DNA of 64,000 nucleotides. Source: Anaerobaca sp035448545 (GTDB taxonomy: Bacteria; Planctomycetota; Phycisphaerae; Sedimentisphaerales; Anaerobacaceae). The notes under the pieces are model-generated. The model worked only from the letters and a program-made list of their open reading frames with translations, did no database searches and was not told the DNA's origin. This document shows positions 39,326 to 47,745 of this stretch, piece by piece; the first letter of the stretch is position 1, and every line of letters begins with the position of its first letter. The translations under genes were made by a program, and so were the position numbers. The DNA is taken from contig DAOTJE010000008.1 of NCBI GenBank assembly GCA_035448545.1, positions 62,001 through 126,000 on the forward strand, written 5' to 3'.

Positions 39326-41014
39326 ATGAGTTATGCGTTGTCGTCTGGGGTGACAGGGCTTCAGGCCCATCAGAAGATGCTGGATGTGGCCGGCAACAAC
39401 CTGGCCAACGTCAACACGACGGCGTTCAAGGCGAGCACGATCACCTTTTCGGAGTTGCTCGGCGAGACCCTCCAGCAGGCCTCGCAGCCGACGGATCGGA
39501 TCGGTGGCACGAATCCGCAACAGATGGGAAGCGGCGTGGGCGTCTCGGGCATCTCGGCGAACATGGCCCAGGGCAACATCGTGAACACCGGCAATTCGCT
39601 GGATGTGGCGATCGAGGGGTCCGGGTATTTTGTGGTCAGTGACGGCCAGCAGTCTCTTTACACGCGGGCCGGTAAGTTCGGCGTCGACGAGGCCGGGTAT
39701 CTGGTTGACCCGAATACGGGATACCGCGTGCAGCGGCTGGGTCTCGTCGGGGAAGCGGACGGGTTCCAGATTCCGGGCAGCAGCAACATCCGCGTTCCGT
39801 ATGATGTGGCCCTGGCGGCCAGTCAGACCACGGAGATCGTCGTCAGCGGCAACCTCAGCGCCGACGCCACCGGTACGCCCACGGCCCAACTGCTGATGGC
39901 GGCATCGAAGTTCACGATCGGCGACGCCGATGCGACCGGCACGACACAGATCGATCAGCTCGATCAGTTCTCGGGCGGCTCGGGTGCCGGAGGCGAACTG
40001 GGCGCCGCGGAAACCGGGACGATCAGTTTCGAAGGGTATTATCCCGACGGGACCGCGTTCGGTGGAGCCGGCCTGGATTTCACGGTCACTGCCGACACGA
40101 CGTTGGACGATCTGATCTCCCATCTGAACAACAACGTGCTGAATGGGTCGACCGCCTCGCTGGTCAACGGATACATTCGCATCACCGACGATGCCACCGG
40201 CTACAGCAAGTCGGACATTACCATGTCCTACAGCGGCGCCGGGGCGTTGGAGTTGCCCGGGTACTTCGAGTTGAAGACGGTCGGCGGCGACGAGGTCAAG
40301 GGGATTAATATCGCGGTGTACGACTCGCAGGGCGGCAAGCACGTCATGTCCGCCGCCTTTGTCCGGTCCGACACCGTCAACACCTGGGACCTAGTCCTGA
40401 CGTCGGTGACCGGGAATATTGCCTCCATCGATCTGGACAGCCGGCGCATCGAGGGCATTACCTTCGATCCCCAGACCGGTGCCTACAACGGGGTTCCGGA
40501 CGGTACGGCCCTGGAGTTCACGATGACATTCGCGCATGACGTCACCCATCCCCAGACGATCGAAGTGCACCTCGGCACGGTCGGATCGTTCGACGGTCTG
40601 ACCCAGTTCGCGGGCAACTCGACGGCGGTCGCACGCGAGCAGAACGGCTATGAGGCCGGCAGCCTGTCGGCGGTCTCGATCGACAACGAAGGCATGCTCA
40701 TCGGCAGCTTCAGCAACGGCATCAAGAAAGACCTGGCGACAATGGCGGTGGCCCTGTTCAAGAACCCCGCCGGTCTGGAAGGTGCCGGTGATGGGTATTA
40801 TGTCCCGTCGGCCAACTCCGGGGCGCCGGTGATTACGCAGGCAAACACGGCCGGGGCCGGTTCCATTCACGGCGGGGCGCTGGAGAAGTCCAATGCCGAC
40901 GTAGCGACCGAATTCGTGACGCTGATCCAGGCGCAGAACGGATTCCAGGCGAACGCGCGGACGATCACGGTGGCCAACCAGATTCTTCAGGAACTGACCA
41001 ACCTGATTCGATAG
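39326..41014 (+). CDS. flgE: Flagellar hook protein FlgE
   Basis: A 562-residue hook subunit. The N-terminal rod-hook signature ALSSGVTGLQAHQKMLDVAGNNLANVNTTAFKAS (in parts) and the C-terminal helix (FVTLIQAQNGFQANARTITVANQILQELTNLI) bracket a large surface region that is enlarged relative to enteric FlgE (about 400 residues). TAGGAGAG precedes the ATG at 39326. Exported by the flagellar type III apparatus without a cleaved signal. Directly follows flgD after 39 bases. Confidence 0.96.
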   Translation: MSYALSSGVTGLQAHQKMLDVAGNNLANVNTTAFKASTITFSELLGETLQQASQPTDRIGGTNPQQMGSGVGVSGISANMAQGNIVNTGNSLDVAIEGSGYFVVSDGQQSLYTRAGKFGVDEAGYLVDPNTGYRVQRLGLVGEADGFQIPGSSNIRVPYDVALAASQTTEIVVSGNLSADATGTPTAQLLMAASKFTIGDADATGTTQIDQLDQFSGGSGAGGELGAAETGTISFEGYYPDGTAFGGAGLDFTVTADTTLDDLISHLNNNVLNGSTASLVNGYIRITDDATGYSKSDITMSYSGAGALELPGYFELKTVGGDEVKGINIAVYDSQGGKHVMSAAFVRSDTVNTWDLVLTSVTGNIASIDLDSRRIEGITFDPQTGAYNGVPDGTALEFTMTFAHDVTHPQTIEVHLGTVGSFDGLTQFAGNSTAVAREQNGYEAGSLSAVSIDNEGMLIGSFSNGIKKDLATMAVALFKNPAGLEGAGDGYYVPSANSGAPVITQANTAGAGSIHGGALEKSNADVATEFVTLIQAQNGFQANARTITVANQILQELTNLIR

Positions 41015-41049
41015 AACCGGTTGCGGTGATGGGCTGGTGAGGAAATGAG

Positions 41050-42333
41050 ATGATCGTCAGTGACTTCTTGCAGGAGATCAGCCAGATTCTGGTCAGCGTG
41101 CTGACGCCGATCGAGCGGTGGTCGGCGGCGCGCCGGCTGAGCGGCGGTTCCTCCGCGTACATGTCACGGTACGAATTCATCCTGGCCGCCAGCGCGACGA
41201 TGGCCGTCCTGATCTTCCTGTTGTGGTGGATCAGTCACCGCCGCCGGAGGCGGAGTGGGGACCTGACGCGCGAGCTGTTTGCCGAGAATGCGGTGCGGCG
41301 CGGGCTCAGTGCACGCGACCGTCAAATCCTGCTGGCGATCGTCATGCGGAGCGGCCTGGGACGCAGTCACGATATCTTCACCACAGTTGATGCCTTTGAT
41401 CGCGGCGCCGCCAAGCTTCTGGCGGAGTGCGCGCGCACGCGAACGGTCGAGGAGAATGAACGGCTGAAGACGGAAGTCGCTTATCTTCGGGAGAGGTTGG
41501 GTTTCCGAGCGGTTCGGTCGCTCGGCGGGATGGTCGCCTCCCGCCGGCCGAGCAGTCGTGATATTCCGGTCGGCAAGATCGTGGAGGTGACCCGTCGCCG
41601 GCGTCATCATGCCGAGGATCCGCTCCGGGCCGAAGTCGTGCGCAACGACGATCTCGAACTGGCGGTGGAGCTGGAAAAGCCCGTGGAGACGCGCGCCGGT
41701 GATCTGTGGTGCGCGCGATATGCGTTTGGTGTGTATGTCTGGGAATTCGACACGACTGCGGTGAGCTGTAGTCAGACCCGGCTCGTGCTGAACCACAGCG
41801 ACGACGTGCGGTTCGTCAACCGTCGGCGTTTTCCTCGGGTGGCGACGCGGATGCCGGCCTTGGTGGCCGGTTTCCCTTTTGCCAGGAGAGAGTCGTGGGA
41901 GGCGACGCCGCAGACGGGTCCCGATCGAATCGCCGGGAGCCTGGCGCCCGACGTGCCGGAGTTTGTCTCCGGGACGATTACCGAACTGGCCGGCCCGGGG
42001 CTTCGGATCGAGCTGCCCAGGCCGTTCCGGCCGGGGGAGAGAGTCCTGGTGATCTTCCGCCCGACCGAGGACGCCGAGGCCGCAGACGCGCCGGTCGCCG
42101 ACGCGAGGTGTGTGTTCGAGGACGTGGGCCTGGTGCGTCACAGTCGCGTCACGGGCGCGGAGGTCTCCATCGCGGTCGAGCTGTCGGGACTGAATGAATC
42201 GGAGATCGATGAGATGGTGCGCCTCACGAATGCGGTGGCATCCAGAGCCGGTGCCCGGGACGAGGCCGATGATGCAAAGGCCGAACCGGCGAAGGTGGCG
42301 GCGGGCGGCGCGCCGGTGGGGCAGGGGGTATAG
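41050..42333 (+). CDS. Membrane protein with PilZ-like C-terminal domain
   Basis: It has 427 residues. An N-terminal helix region is followed by one membrane helix (about 41-60, EFILAASATMAVLIFLLWW), a basic stretch, a helical part and a C-terminal region starting with NRRRFPRVATR (about 257-267). This matches the RxxxR c-di-GMP-binding motif of PilZ domains, preceded by a YcgR-N-like beta domain. The second PilZ motif (D/N-x-S-x-x-G) is degenerate (GTITELAGPGLRIEL). Lying between flgE and flgF, it may be a c-di-GMP-responsive brake like YcgR, but membrane-bound. The weak second motif leaves ligand binding uncertain. Confidence 0.7.
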   Translation: MIVSDFLQEISQILVSVLTPIERWSAARRLSGGSSAYMSRYEFILAASATMAVLIFLLWWISHRRRRRSGDLTRELFAENAVRRGLSARDRQILLAIVMRSGLGRSHDIFTTVDAFDRGAAKLLAECARTRTVEENERLKTEVAYLRERLGFRAVRSLGGMVASRRPSSRDIPVGKIVEVTRRRRHHAEDPLRAEVVRNDDLELAVELEKPVETRAGDLWCARYAFGVYVWEFDTTAVSCSQTRLVLNHSDDVRFVNRRRFPRVATRMPALVAGFPFARRESWEATPQTGPDRIAGSLAPDVPEFVSGTITELAGPGLRIELPRPFRPGERVLVIFRPTEDAEAADAPVADARCVFEDVGLVRHSRVTGAEVSIAVELSGLNESEIDEMVRLTNAVASRAGARDEADDAKAEPAKVAAGGAPVGQGV

Positions 42334-42334
42334 C

Positions 42335-43036
42335 ATGGCCGATGTCACAAGCCAGGTCAGTGCAAGTCTGAAGGCGTTGACGCGCGAGTTCGACATCATC
42401 GCGCACAATCTGGCCAACGTCAGCACCGCCGGATACAAACGCCGGTGCAGCTCGTTCTCAAGCATGCTGGAGGATCAGCAGAATGCGGCCGCCAGCGCTC
42501 TGGACTTCTCGCAGGGCAATCTGGTCGAGACGAGACGAACGCTGGATGTGGCGCTTTACGGAAAAGGGTTCTTTGTCATCGAGACGCCGGACGGTCCTTT
42601 GTACACGAGGCACGGCGTGTTTCGCGCCAACCAAAACGGTCAGATCGTGGATTCCGAGGGGCGCTCCGTTGCCGGCGCTTTCGGTCCTCTGACCATTCCC
42701 ACGGGGATTGACGTCTCTCGGGTCACGATCAGTCAGACCGGGCAGATCCACGCGGACGGCGCCTCGATCGGGCAGTTCCGAATCGTGGACTTCGCAGGAA
42801 AGGAAGACCAGCTCGAGGCGGTCGGGTTCAGTTGCTACCGGGCCCCGCAGGACGTGCCGGCCAGAGACGTCGAGGACGTGGTGGTCAAGCAGGGGTACCA
42901 GGAAGCGTCCAACGTGGAGATCATCGACGAACTGGTCAGCATGATCATGGTCTCGCGAATGTATGAATCGAACATGAAACTGGTGAACGTAAAGAAGGAT
43001 ACGACGAACAGCGTGATCGGCGTGGCCATGGGGTAA
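42335..43036 (+). CDS. flgF: Flagellar proximal-rod protein FlgF
   Basis: It has 233 residues from ATG at 42335, one base after the stop of the PilZ-like gene. The N-terminal motif FDIIAHNLANVSTAGYKRR and the C-terminal helix (NVEIIDELVSMIMVSRMYES) are those of the FlgF/FlgG rod family, and position before a fuller flgG makes it flgF. The central domain (ALYGKGFFVIETPDGPLYTR, FRANQNGQIV) is complete. Secreted by the flagellar export apparatus. Confidence 0.92.
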   Translation: MADVTSQVSASLKALTREFDIIAHNLANVSTAGYKRRCSSFSSMLEDQQNAAASALDFSQGNLVETRRTLDVALYGKGFFVIETPDGPLYTRHGVFRANQNGQIVDSEGRSVAGAFGPLTIPTGIDVSRVTISQTGQIHADGASIGQFRIVDFAGKEDQLEAVGFSCYRAPQDVPARDVEDVVVKQGYQEASNVEIIDELVSMIMVSRMYESNMKLVNVKKDTTNSVIGVAMG

Positions 43037-43078
43037 CAGGATGCCGCCGATCCACGGTTCCGACAAGGAGAGTCGCCC

Positions 43079-43861
43079 ATGATACGAGCTTTCTCCACGG
43101 CCTCCACGGGAATGATGGCCCAGCAGACGCTGGTGGATGTGATCGCCAACAACCTGGCGAACGTCAACACCACCGGTTTCAAGCAGAGCCAGGTCGAGTT
43201 TCAGGACCTGCTGTATGCCCGGCAGAAGGAAGCCGGCACGGAAGTGGCTCCGGGCATCAACGCGCCGACCGGTCTGGAGATTGGCAGCGGGGTCCGCGTG
43301 GCCTCGACGCTGAAAATCTTCAGTCTGGGCGAGTTCCGTAACACGGGACGGAACATGGACATCGCCATTCGCGGCGACGGCTTCCTCCAGGTGGTGATGC
43401 CCAACGGGGATATCCGCTACACCCGCGACGGGTCGTTGCAGACCAACGCCAACGGACAGGTGGTCACCATGACCGGCTACATGCTGGAACCGGCTCTGAC
43501 CATCCCGACCGAAGCGGCCTCGGTGGACATCGGCGCCGACGGAGGCATCAATGTCACGGACCAGGCCGGCGTCCGCTCCGTGATCGGCCAGATCCAGCTG
43601 GCGCGTTTTCCCAATCCGTCGGGCCTTCAAAGCCAGGGGGACAATCTGTACGCCCCGACGGATGCCAGCGGCGAGGCCATTGTCGGCATTCCCGCGCAGG
43701 ACGGCTTCGGATCGATTCAGTCCGGATTCTTGGAGAAGTCGAACGTGCACATGGTCAACGAGCTGGTGAACCTGATCACGGCCCAGCGTGCTTACGAAAT
43801 CAACTCGCGTGCCATCAAGGCCGGTGACGAAATGCTTCGCAATACCAACAACATCTTCTGA
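43079..43861 (+). CDS. flgG: Flagellar distal-rod protein FlgG
   Basis: It has 260 residues, the standard length for FlgG. STASTGMMAQQTLVDVIANN, LANVNTTGFKQSQ, DIAIRGDGFLQV and the C-terminal EKSNVHMVNELVNLITAQR followed by a Tyr-Glu-Asn-type helix are all typical of FlgG. It starts 42 bases after flgF and precedes flgA by 12 bases. Forms the distal rod crossing the peptidoglycan and outer membrane. Confidence 0.97.
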   Translation: MIRAFSTASTGMMAQQTLVDVIANNLANVNTTGFKQSQVEFQDLLYARQKEAGTEVAPGINAPTGLEIGSGVRVASTLKIFSLGEFRNTGRNMDIAIRGDGFLQVVMPNGDIRYTRDGSLQTNANGQVVTMTGYMLEPALTIPTEAASVDIGADGGINVTDQAGVRSVIGQIQLARFPNPSGLQSQGDNLYAPTDASGEAIVGIPAQDGFGSIQSGFLEKSNVHMVNELVNLITAQRAYEINSRAIKAGDEMLRNTNNIF

Positions 43862-43873
43862 TAGGAGCCGGCG

Positions 43874-44875
43874 ATGAATCGTAGGATCTTCTTCCGTATC
43901 CTGACGGTTACCTGTGTTGTCACGCTCCGTGCCGTCGCAGGCGGCGCGCCGGTGTTGGCGGACGGTGTGGCCGACGATGCGCGTTTGCAGGTTCACCTGC
44001 CGCGCGAGGTGACAGTCGAGGGGAATCAGTTGAGCCTCGAACAGATCAGCGTGATCCGCGGATCGGCGTCCCTGGCCCGCCGGGCCGGCCAGGTGCTTCT
44101 GGGCCGGTTTTCCGCGCCGGGCCAGAAACTGGTCCTGGATCGTCCCACCATCCTCAGCCGTCTGGCCTCGTGTGGCATCGCCGCCGATCAGGTGCGTCTG
44201 ACCGGTGCCGATTCGGTGACCGTGCGTCGCCAGCAGCAGATCATCGAGGTGGAGGACTTCGTCGAAGCCGGACGACAATTCCTCGGCCAGTTGGCGCCGT
44301 CGCACTCGGTGTGCGAGATCGTCGCGGTCACCCGGCCGAAAGACCTCGTTCTCTCCAACCAGCCGCAGGACGTGCAGTTGAAGTGCCAGTTGGTTCGCGG
44401 CGTGGTCCGCGGGCATGTCACCGTCCGCGTGCAGGTGGTGGCCGACGGCCAGGATGTGGGCACGCGCGATGTCTCGTTCCGTCTGAAGTACCGGACCCAC
44501 CGCGTCGTGGCGGCCGTGCAGATCGCCGAGGGAACGGCCCTGACGCCGGAGAATGTGACGATCGAGGCCGCTGCATCGGACCAGCCGGAACCGTCGGGAT
44601 GGAAGCCCCCGTACGGACTCGTGGCCACGCGCACCGTGGCCGCCGGAGCCGAAATCGTCGACAGCATGCTCAGCTCCTCGCCGACCTCCGTGCAGGTGCG
44701 ACGCAACGAAACGGTGCTCATCCGCATCGAACGTCCCGGCATCCTCGTCACCGCCATGGGCACCGCGCTCCAGGACGGCCGGATGGGGGAACTCGTCAAG
44801 GTGCGAAACGCCGACTCGTCCCGCGTGATCCTCTGCAAGATCATGCCCGACGGTTCGGTGGAGCCGGCGCTTTAA
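43874..44875 (+). CDS. flgA: P-ring assembly chaperone FlgA
   Basis: It has 333 residues with a signal peptide (about 5-32). The C-terminal third contains the SAF domain region (VVAAVQIAEGTALTPENVTIE, LVATRTVAAGAEIVDSML) and the ending VKVRNADSSRVILCKIM, characteristic of FlgA, the periplasmic chaperone for FlgI. The N-terminal region (about 35-200) is longer than in enteric FlgA (about 220 residues in all), so there is an added domain of unclear type. It sits immediately before flgH and flgI, its substrates' partners. Confidence 0.93.
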   Translation: MNRRIFFRILTVTCVVTLRAVAGGAPVLADGVADDARLQVHLPREVTVEGNQLSLEQISVIRGSASLARRAGQVLLGRFSAPGQKLVLDRPTILSRLASCGIAADQVRLTGADSVTVRRQQQIIEVEDFVEAGRQFLGQLAPSHSVCEIVAVTRPKDLVLSNQPQDVQLKCQLVRGVVRGHVTVRVQVVADGQDVGTRDVSFRLKYRTHRVVAAVQIAEGTALTPENVTIEAAASDQPEPSGWKPPYGLVATRTVAAGAEIVDSMLSSSPTSVQVRRNETVLIRIERPGILVTAMGTALQDGRMGELVKVRNADSSRVILCKIMPDGSVEPAL

Positions 44876-44935
44876 GGACCACGACGGATCCCGGGCCCCT
44901 TTCGCAGGCCCGACCGCAGTAGGGAAGGAAGACGA

Positions 44936-45547
44936 ATGAACAGGATGACGATATGGCTGGCGATGGCGCTGGTGCTCGGCGCCGCTGCGACGCTCTCGGC
45001 CGGTTCGATCTGGGCCAAACGCGACACGAACACGAGGACGGTATACGCTGACGACGTGGCCCGCAACATCGGCGACGTCCTGACGATCAAGATCATCGAA
45101 GACAGCAAGGTGGACAACAAAGCCAAGCGGGACCTCCAGAAGGAGACAGATCGCTCCAGCGAGTTCAACGGTGAGCTGAACATCGATCACGTGCTGCCCA
45201 GCATTCCGGGGTTCACGATGAACGCCACGACGGCGAACGAACTGAAGAGCAAGGCGGACTACAAGGACGAGCGGAGTTTCGAGGACCGGGTCAGCGTGGT
45301 GGTCGTGGACATTCTGCCCAACGGGAATCTGGTGGTGATCGGGACGCGCGATCGCAACATCGCCGGTGATATACAGACCATCGAGGTCAGCGGCATCGTC
45401 CGGCCCAGCGATATTGCGTTCGACAACACGATCAAGAGCGAGCAGGTGGCGAACTTCCGCATCGTCAGCCAGAACAGCGGTGTGGCGGCCCCCTACACGA
45501 AACCGGGATGGCTCGGACGGATCTTCGACGTCCTGTGGCCGTGGTGA
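44936..45547 (+). CDS. flgH: L-ring protein FlgH, without lipobox
   Basis: It has 203 residues. GDVLTIKIIEDSKVDNKAKRD, VVVVDILPNGNLVVIGTRD and VSGIVRPSDIA with the terminal VRP/DI pattern identify FlgH, the outer-membrane ring. The N-terminal signal (WLAMALVLGAAATLSAGSIWA) ends without any cysteine, so the normal lipoprotein anchor of FlgH is missing here and the protein should be cleaved by signal peptidase I. Encoded 60 bases after flgA and before flgI. Confidence 0.92.
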   Translation: MNRMTIWLAMALVLGAAATLSAGSIWAKRDTNTRTVYADDVARNIGDVLTIKIIEDSKVDNKAKRDLQKETDRSSEFNGELNIDHVLPSIPGFTMNATTANELKSKADYKDERSFEDRVSVVVVDILPNGNLVVIGTRDRNIAGDIQTIEVSGIVRPSDIAFDNTIKSEQVANFRIVSQNSGVAAPYTKPGWLGRIFDVLWPW

Positions 45548-45592
45548 CAGCGACCGACAGGATCACGGCGGCCTCAGTGGAGAAACACGACG

Positions 45593-46768
45593 ATGGAATT
45601 CATGAACGCACTCAGCCCGGTCGGTCGGATCGACCGATGGACACATTTCCTCAGGAGGACCAGGAGGAGATTCGTCGGGATGCTGATCCTGCTGCTGGTG
45701 ACGGTCGGCGTTCCCGCCCGCGCCGAACGGATCAAGGACATCGTGGAGATTCAGGGTGTGCGCGGCAACCCGCTGACGGGCGTGGGGCTGGTGATCGGTC
45801 TGGCGGGCACGGGTGACACGGGTCTGTTGTCGCGTCAGATGCTGACGAACATTCTACGGGAGTCCGGCCTGGTGCTGTCTCCGACCGAATTGACGGGGGG
45901 CAACATCGCGGTGGTGATGGTAACCGCAGAACTGGGGCCCTTCGATCGGGAGGGGATGCGCATCGACGTGGACGTTTCCGCGCTGGGCGACGCCAAGAGC
46001 CTGCAAGGGGCCATGCTGCTGCCGACCCCGCTGAAGGGTCTGGACGGTCAAGTCTATGCTGTCGCGCAAGGGGGTGTCTCCCTGGGTGGCTGGTCCGCCG
46101 GCGGCAAACAGGCCACGATGTCGAAGAACCATCAGACGGTCGGGCGCGTTGCCGACGGTGCGATCGTCGAGAAGGCGGAACTGGCCAGTTTCATCGAGCA
46201 GGTGGCCGGCCAGCGCTTCATCACGTTCAGTCTGCGCAACAGCGATTTCTCGACGGCCCAGCGCATCAGCGAGATCATCAATCAATCGTACGCCGACAGC
46301 GCGGTCGTCCTGGATGCCGCCAGCATCAAAGTGATGGTTCCGTCCGAGATCACGCAACGGGACATTATCGGCTTCCTCGACGAGATCACGCAGAAAGAGG
46401 TTACCGTGGACATGCCCGCGACGGTGGTGATCAACGAGCGAACCGGCACGATCGTGGTCGGGGAGAACGTCGGCATCTCTTCCGTGGCGATCTCCCAGGG
46501 CAGTCTTGTGGTGAAAGTCAAGGAGACCGCCCAGGTCTCGCAGCCGACGGCACCCTTCTCGGAGGCGGGCTCCACGGAGGTGATCCCGGAGACCCTGGTC
46601 GGCGTGGAAGAGCAGAATGCCTACCTGATTCCGGTCGAGCGGGCGGTGACCGTGTCGGAACTGGCCAAGACCCTGAACGCCATCGGCGCATCGCCGCGCG
46701 ACCTGATCGCGATCTTCAACGCGCTGAAAGAGGCGGGGGCCTTGCAGGCCAAGCTGGTGATTATGTAA
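45593..46768 (+). CDS. flgI: P-ring protein FlgI
   Basis: It has 391 residues. After a basic N-terminal stretch and signal peptide (about 30-44), the mature sequence begins ERIKDIVEIQGVRGNPLTG, followed by VGLVIGLAGTGD, which is the classic FlgI start. LNGGNIAVVMVTA-like, TVDMPATVVINERTGTIVVG and the C-terminal IFNALKEAGALQAKLVIM are typical. The signal peptide is unusually far from the ATG at 45593; an internal ATG at 45680 would give a shorter leader. Forms the peptidoglycan-level ring. Confidence 0.96.
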   Translation: MEFMNALSPVGRIDRWTHFLRRTRRRFVGMLILLLVTVGVPARAERIKDIVEIQGVRGNPLTGVGLVIGLAGTGDTGLLSRQMLTNILRESGLVLSPTELTGGNIAVVMVTAELGPFDREGMRIDVDVSALGDAKSLQGAMLLPTPLKGLDGQVYAVAQGGVSLGGWSAGGKQATMSKNHQTVGRVADGAIVEKAELASFIEQVAGQRFITFSLRNSDFSTAQRISEIINQSYADSAVVLDAASIKVMVPSEITQRDIIGFLDEITQKEVTVDMPATVVINERTGTIVVGENVGISSVAISQGSLVVKVKETAQVSQPTAPFSEAGSTEVIPETLVGVEEQNAYLIPVERAVTVSELAKTLNAIGASPRDLIAIFNALKEAGALQAKLVIM

Positions 46769-46778
46769 GGGCACCGAG

Positions 46779-47162
46779 ATGGACGGTATGGAATCAATCG
46801 CATTGCCTCTGGCGGTGCCGCCGGCGGCGCTTCGCCCGGTCGCGTCCGCGGCAGCCGACCCGATGGAGGCAATGGATGCGGACGCGATCCGCAGGGCCTC
46901 CGACGAACAGAAGAAACAGCTGGCCAAGGATTTCGAATCGGTTCTCCTGACCAAGCTGTTTGAGGAGGTCAAGAATTCCATCGAGGACTCCGGCTTCGAC
47001 GACGACGTGGCCTCCGACCAGGTTCACAGCATGTTCTGGTCCTATCTGGCCCAGGACGTGGCGAACAAGGGAGGCTTCGGACTGTGGCAGGACCTCTACC
47101 AGCAGTTCCGGGCGATGGAAGGGGCCGATGCCGGCGGCGGATCGGTAAACGAGGAGTTCTGA
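46779..47162 (+). CDS. Rod-binding domain protein (FlgJ N-terminal domain only)
   Basis: It has 127 residues. AKDFESVLLTKLFEEVKNSI and MFWSYLAQDVANKGGFGLWQDLYQQF are the rod-binding/capping domain of FlgJ. The C-terminal muramidase domain of proteobacterial FlgJ is absent, as in many phyla, so another hydrolase must open the peptidoglycan. It starts ten bases after flgI and ends two bases before the flgN-like gene. Confidence 0.92.
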   Translation: MDGMESIALPLAVPPAALRPVASAAADPMEAMDADAIRRASDEQKKQLAKDFESVLLTKLFEEVKNSIEDSGFDDDVASDQVHSMFWSYLAQDVANKGGFGLWQDLYQQFRAMEGADAGGGSVNEEF

Positions 47163-47164
47163 AG

Positions 47165-47680
47165 ATGATATCGAGTTCGGCAGCAGCGAAGGTGGATGCC
47201 ATGCTGGGGGCTCTCGACGAGGATATCCGCAGTACGGAGAGCACGTTGTCTCAACTGGATGTTCTGCGCGGTCTGATCATCAAACGGGACGACAAGGCGC
47301 TGGAGACGCTTCTCCATGACCTTCGCGAGGAGGCGGAGTCCCGCCTGGCGGCGATCCGGCGGCGGGAGACGATCCGAGAGGAACTGGCGGAGGAATTGGG
47401 ATGCGACCTTCGCGCAATGACGCTGTCGGCGCTGTGCCGGGTACTTGTCGATCCGCAGCGCCAAGCCGTGGTGGACCGGCAGAGCCGTCTGAAAGATCTG
47501 GTGGCTCGACTGAAACGGGAGTATGCGCTGACCACGGCCCTGGTGGCGGACTGCGCCCGGTTCAATCGCTCGTTGATGGGGGTGTTCTTCGGGCAGGATC
47601 ACCAGGGCAAGGCCACGTACAACGCACGGGGGATGGTGAGCCGCCGGGCGAATGTGAGCCTGGTTAATCTGCACTATTAG
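47165..47680 (+). CDS. FlgN-like hook-filament junction chaperone
   Basis: It has 171 residues, all helical, in the pattern of FlgN: an N-terminal helix pair with LDEDIRSTESTLSQLDVLRGLIIKRDDKAL and LEELG-type turn, then LVARLKREYALTTALVADCARFNRSLMGVFFG. FlgN keeps FlgK and FlgL soluble and delivers them to the export gate. Both flgK and flgL follow directly, which supports the call. Starts two bases after flgJ-N. Confidence 0.8.
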   Translation: MISSSAAAKVDAMLGALDEDIRSTESTLSQLDVLRGLIIKRDDKALETLLHDLREEAESRLAAIRRRETIREELAEELGCDLRAMTLSALCRVLVDPQRQAVVDRQSRLKDLVARLKREYALTTALVADCARFNRSLMGVFFGQDHQGKATYNARGMVSRRANVSLVNLHY

Positions 47681-47745
47681 TGGCATCAGCCAATGGCATC
47701 GCCGCCGGCGCGATGGTCTTTCGGACGGCGGTTGAGGATACGTCT

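Noticed and set aside
42458..45190. A 910-codon open frame on the minus strand opposite flgF-flgG-flgA-flgH
   Set aside because: It is antisense to well-supported flagellar genes and is kept open by their high GC third-position bias. Similar long antisense frames at 29068-30930, 33949-35829 and 60729-62789 were left out for the same reason.
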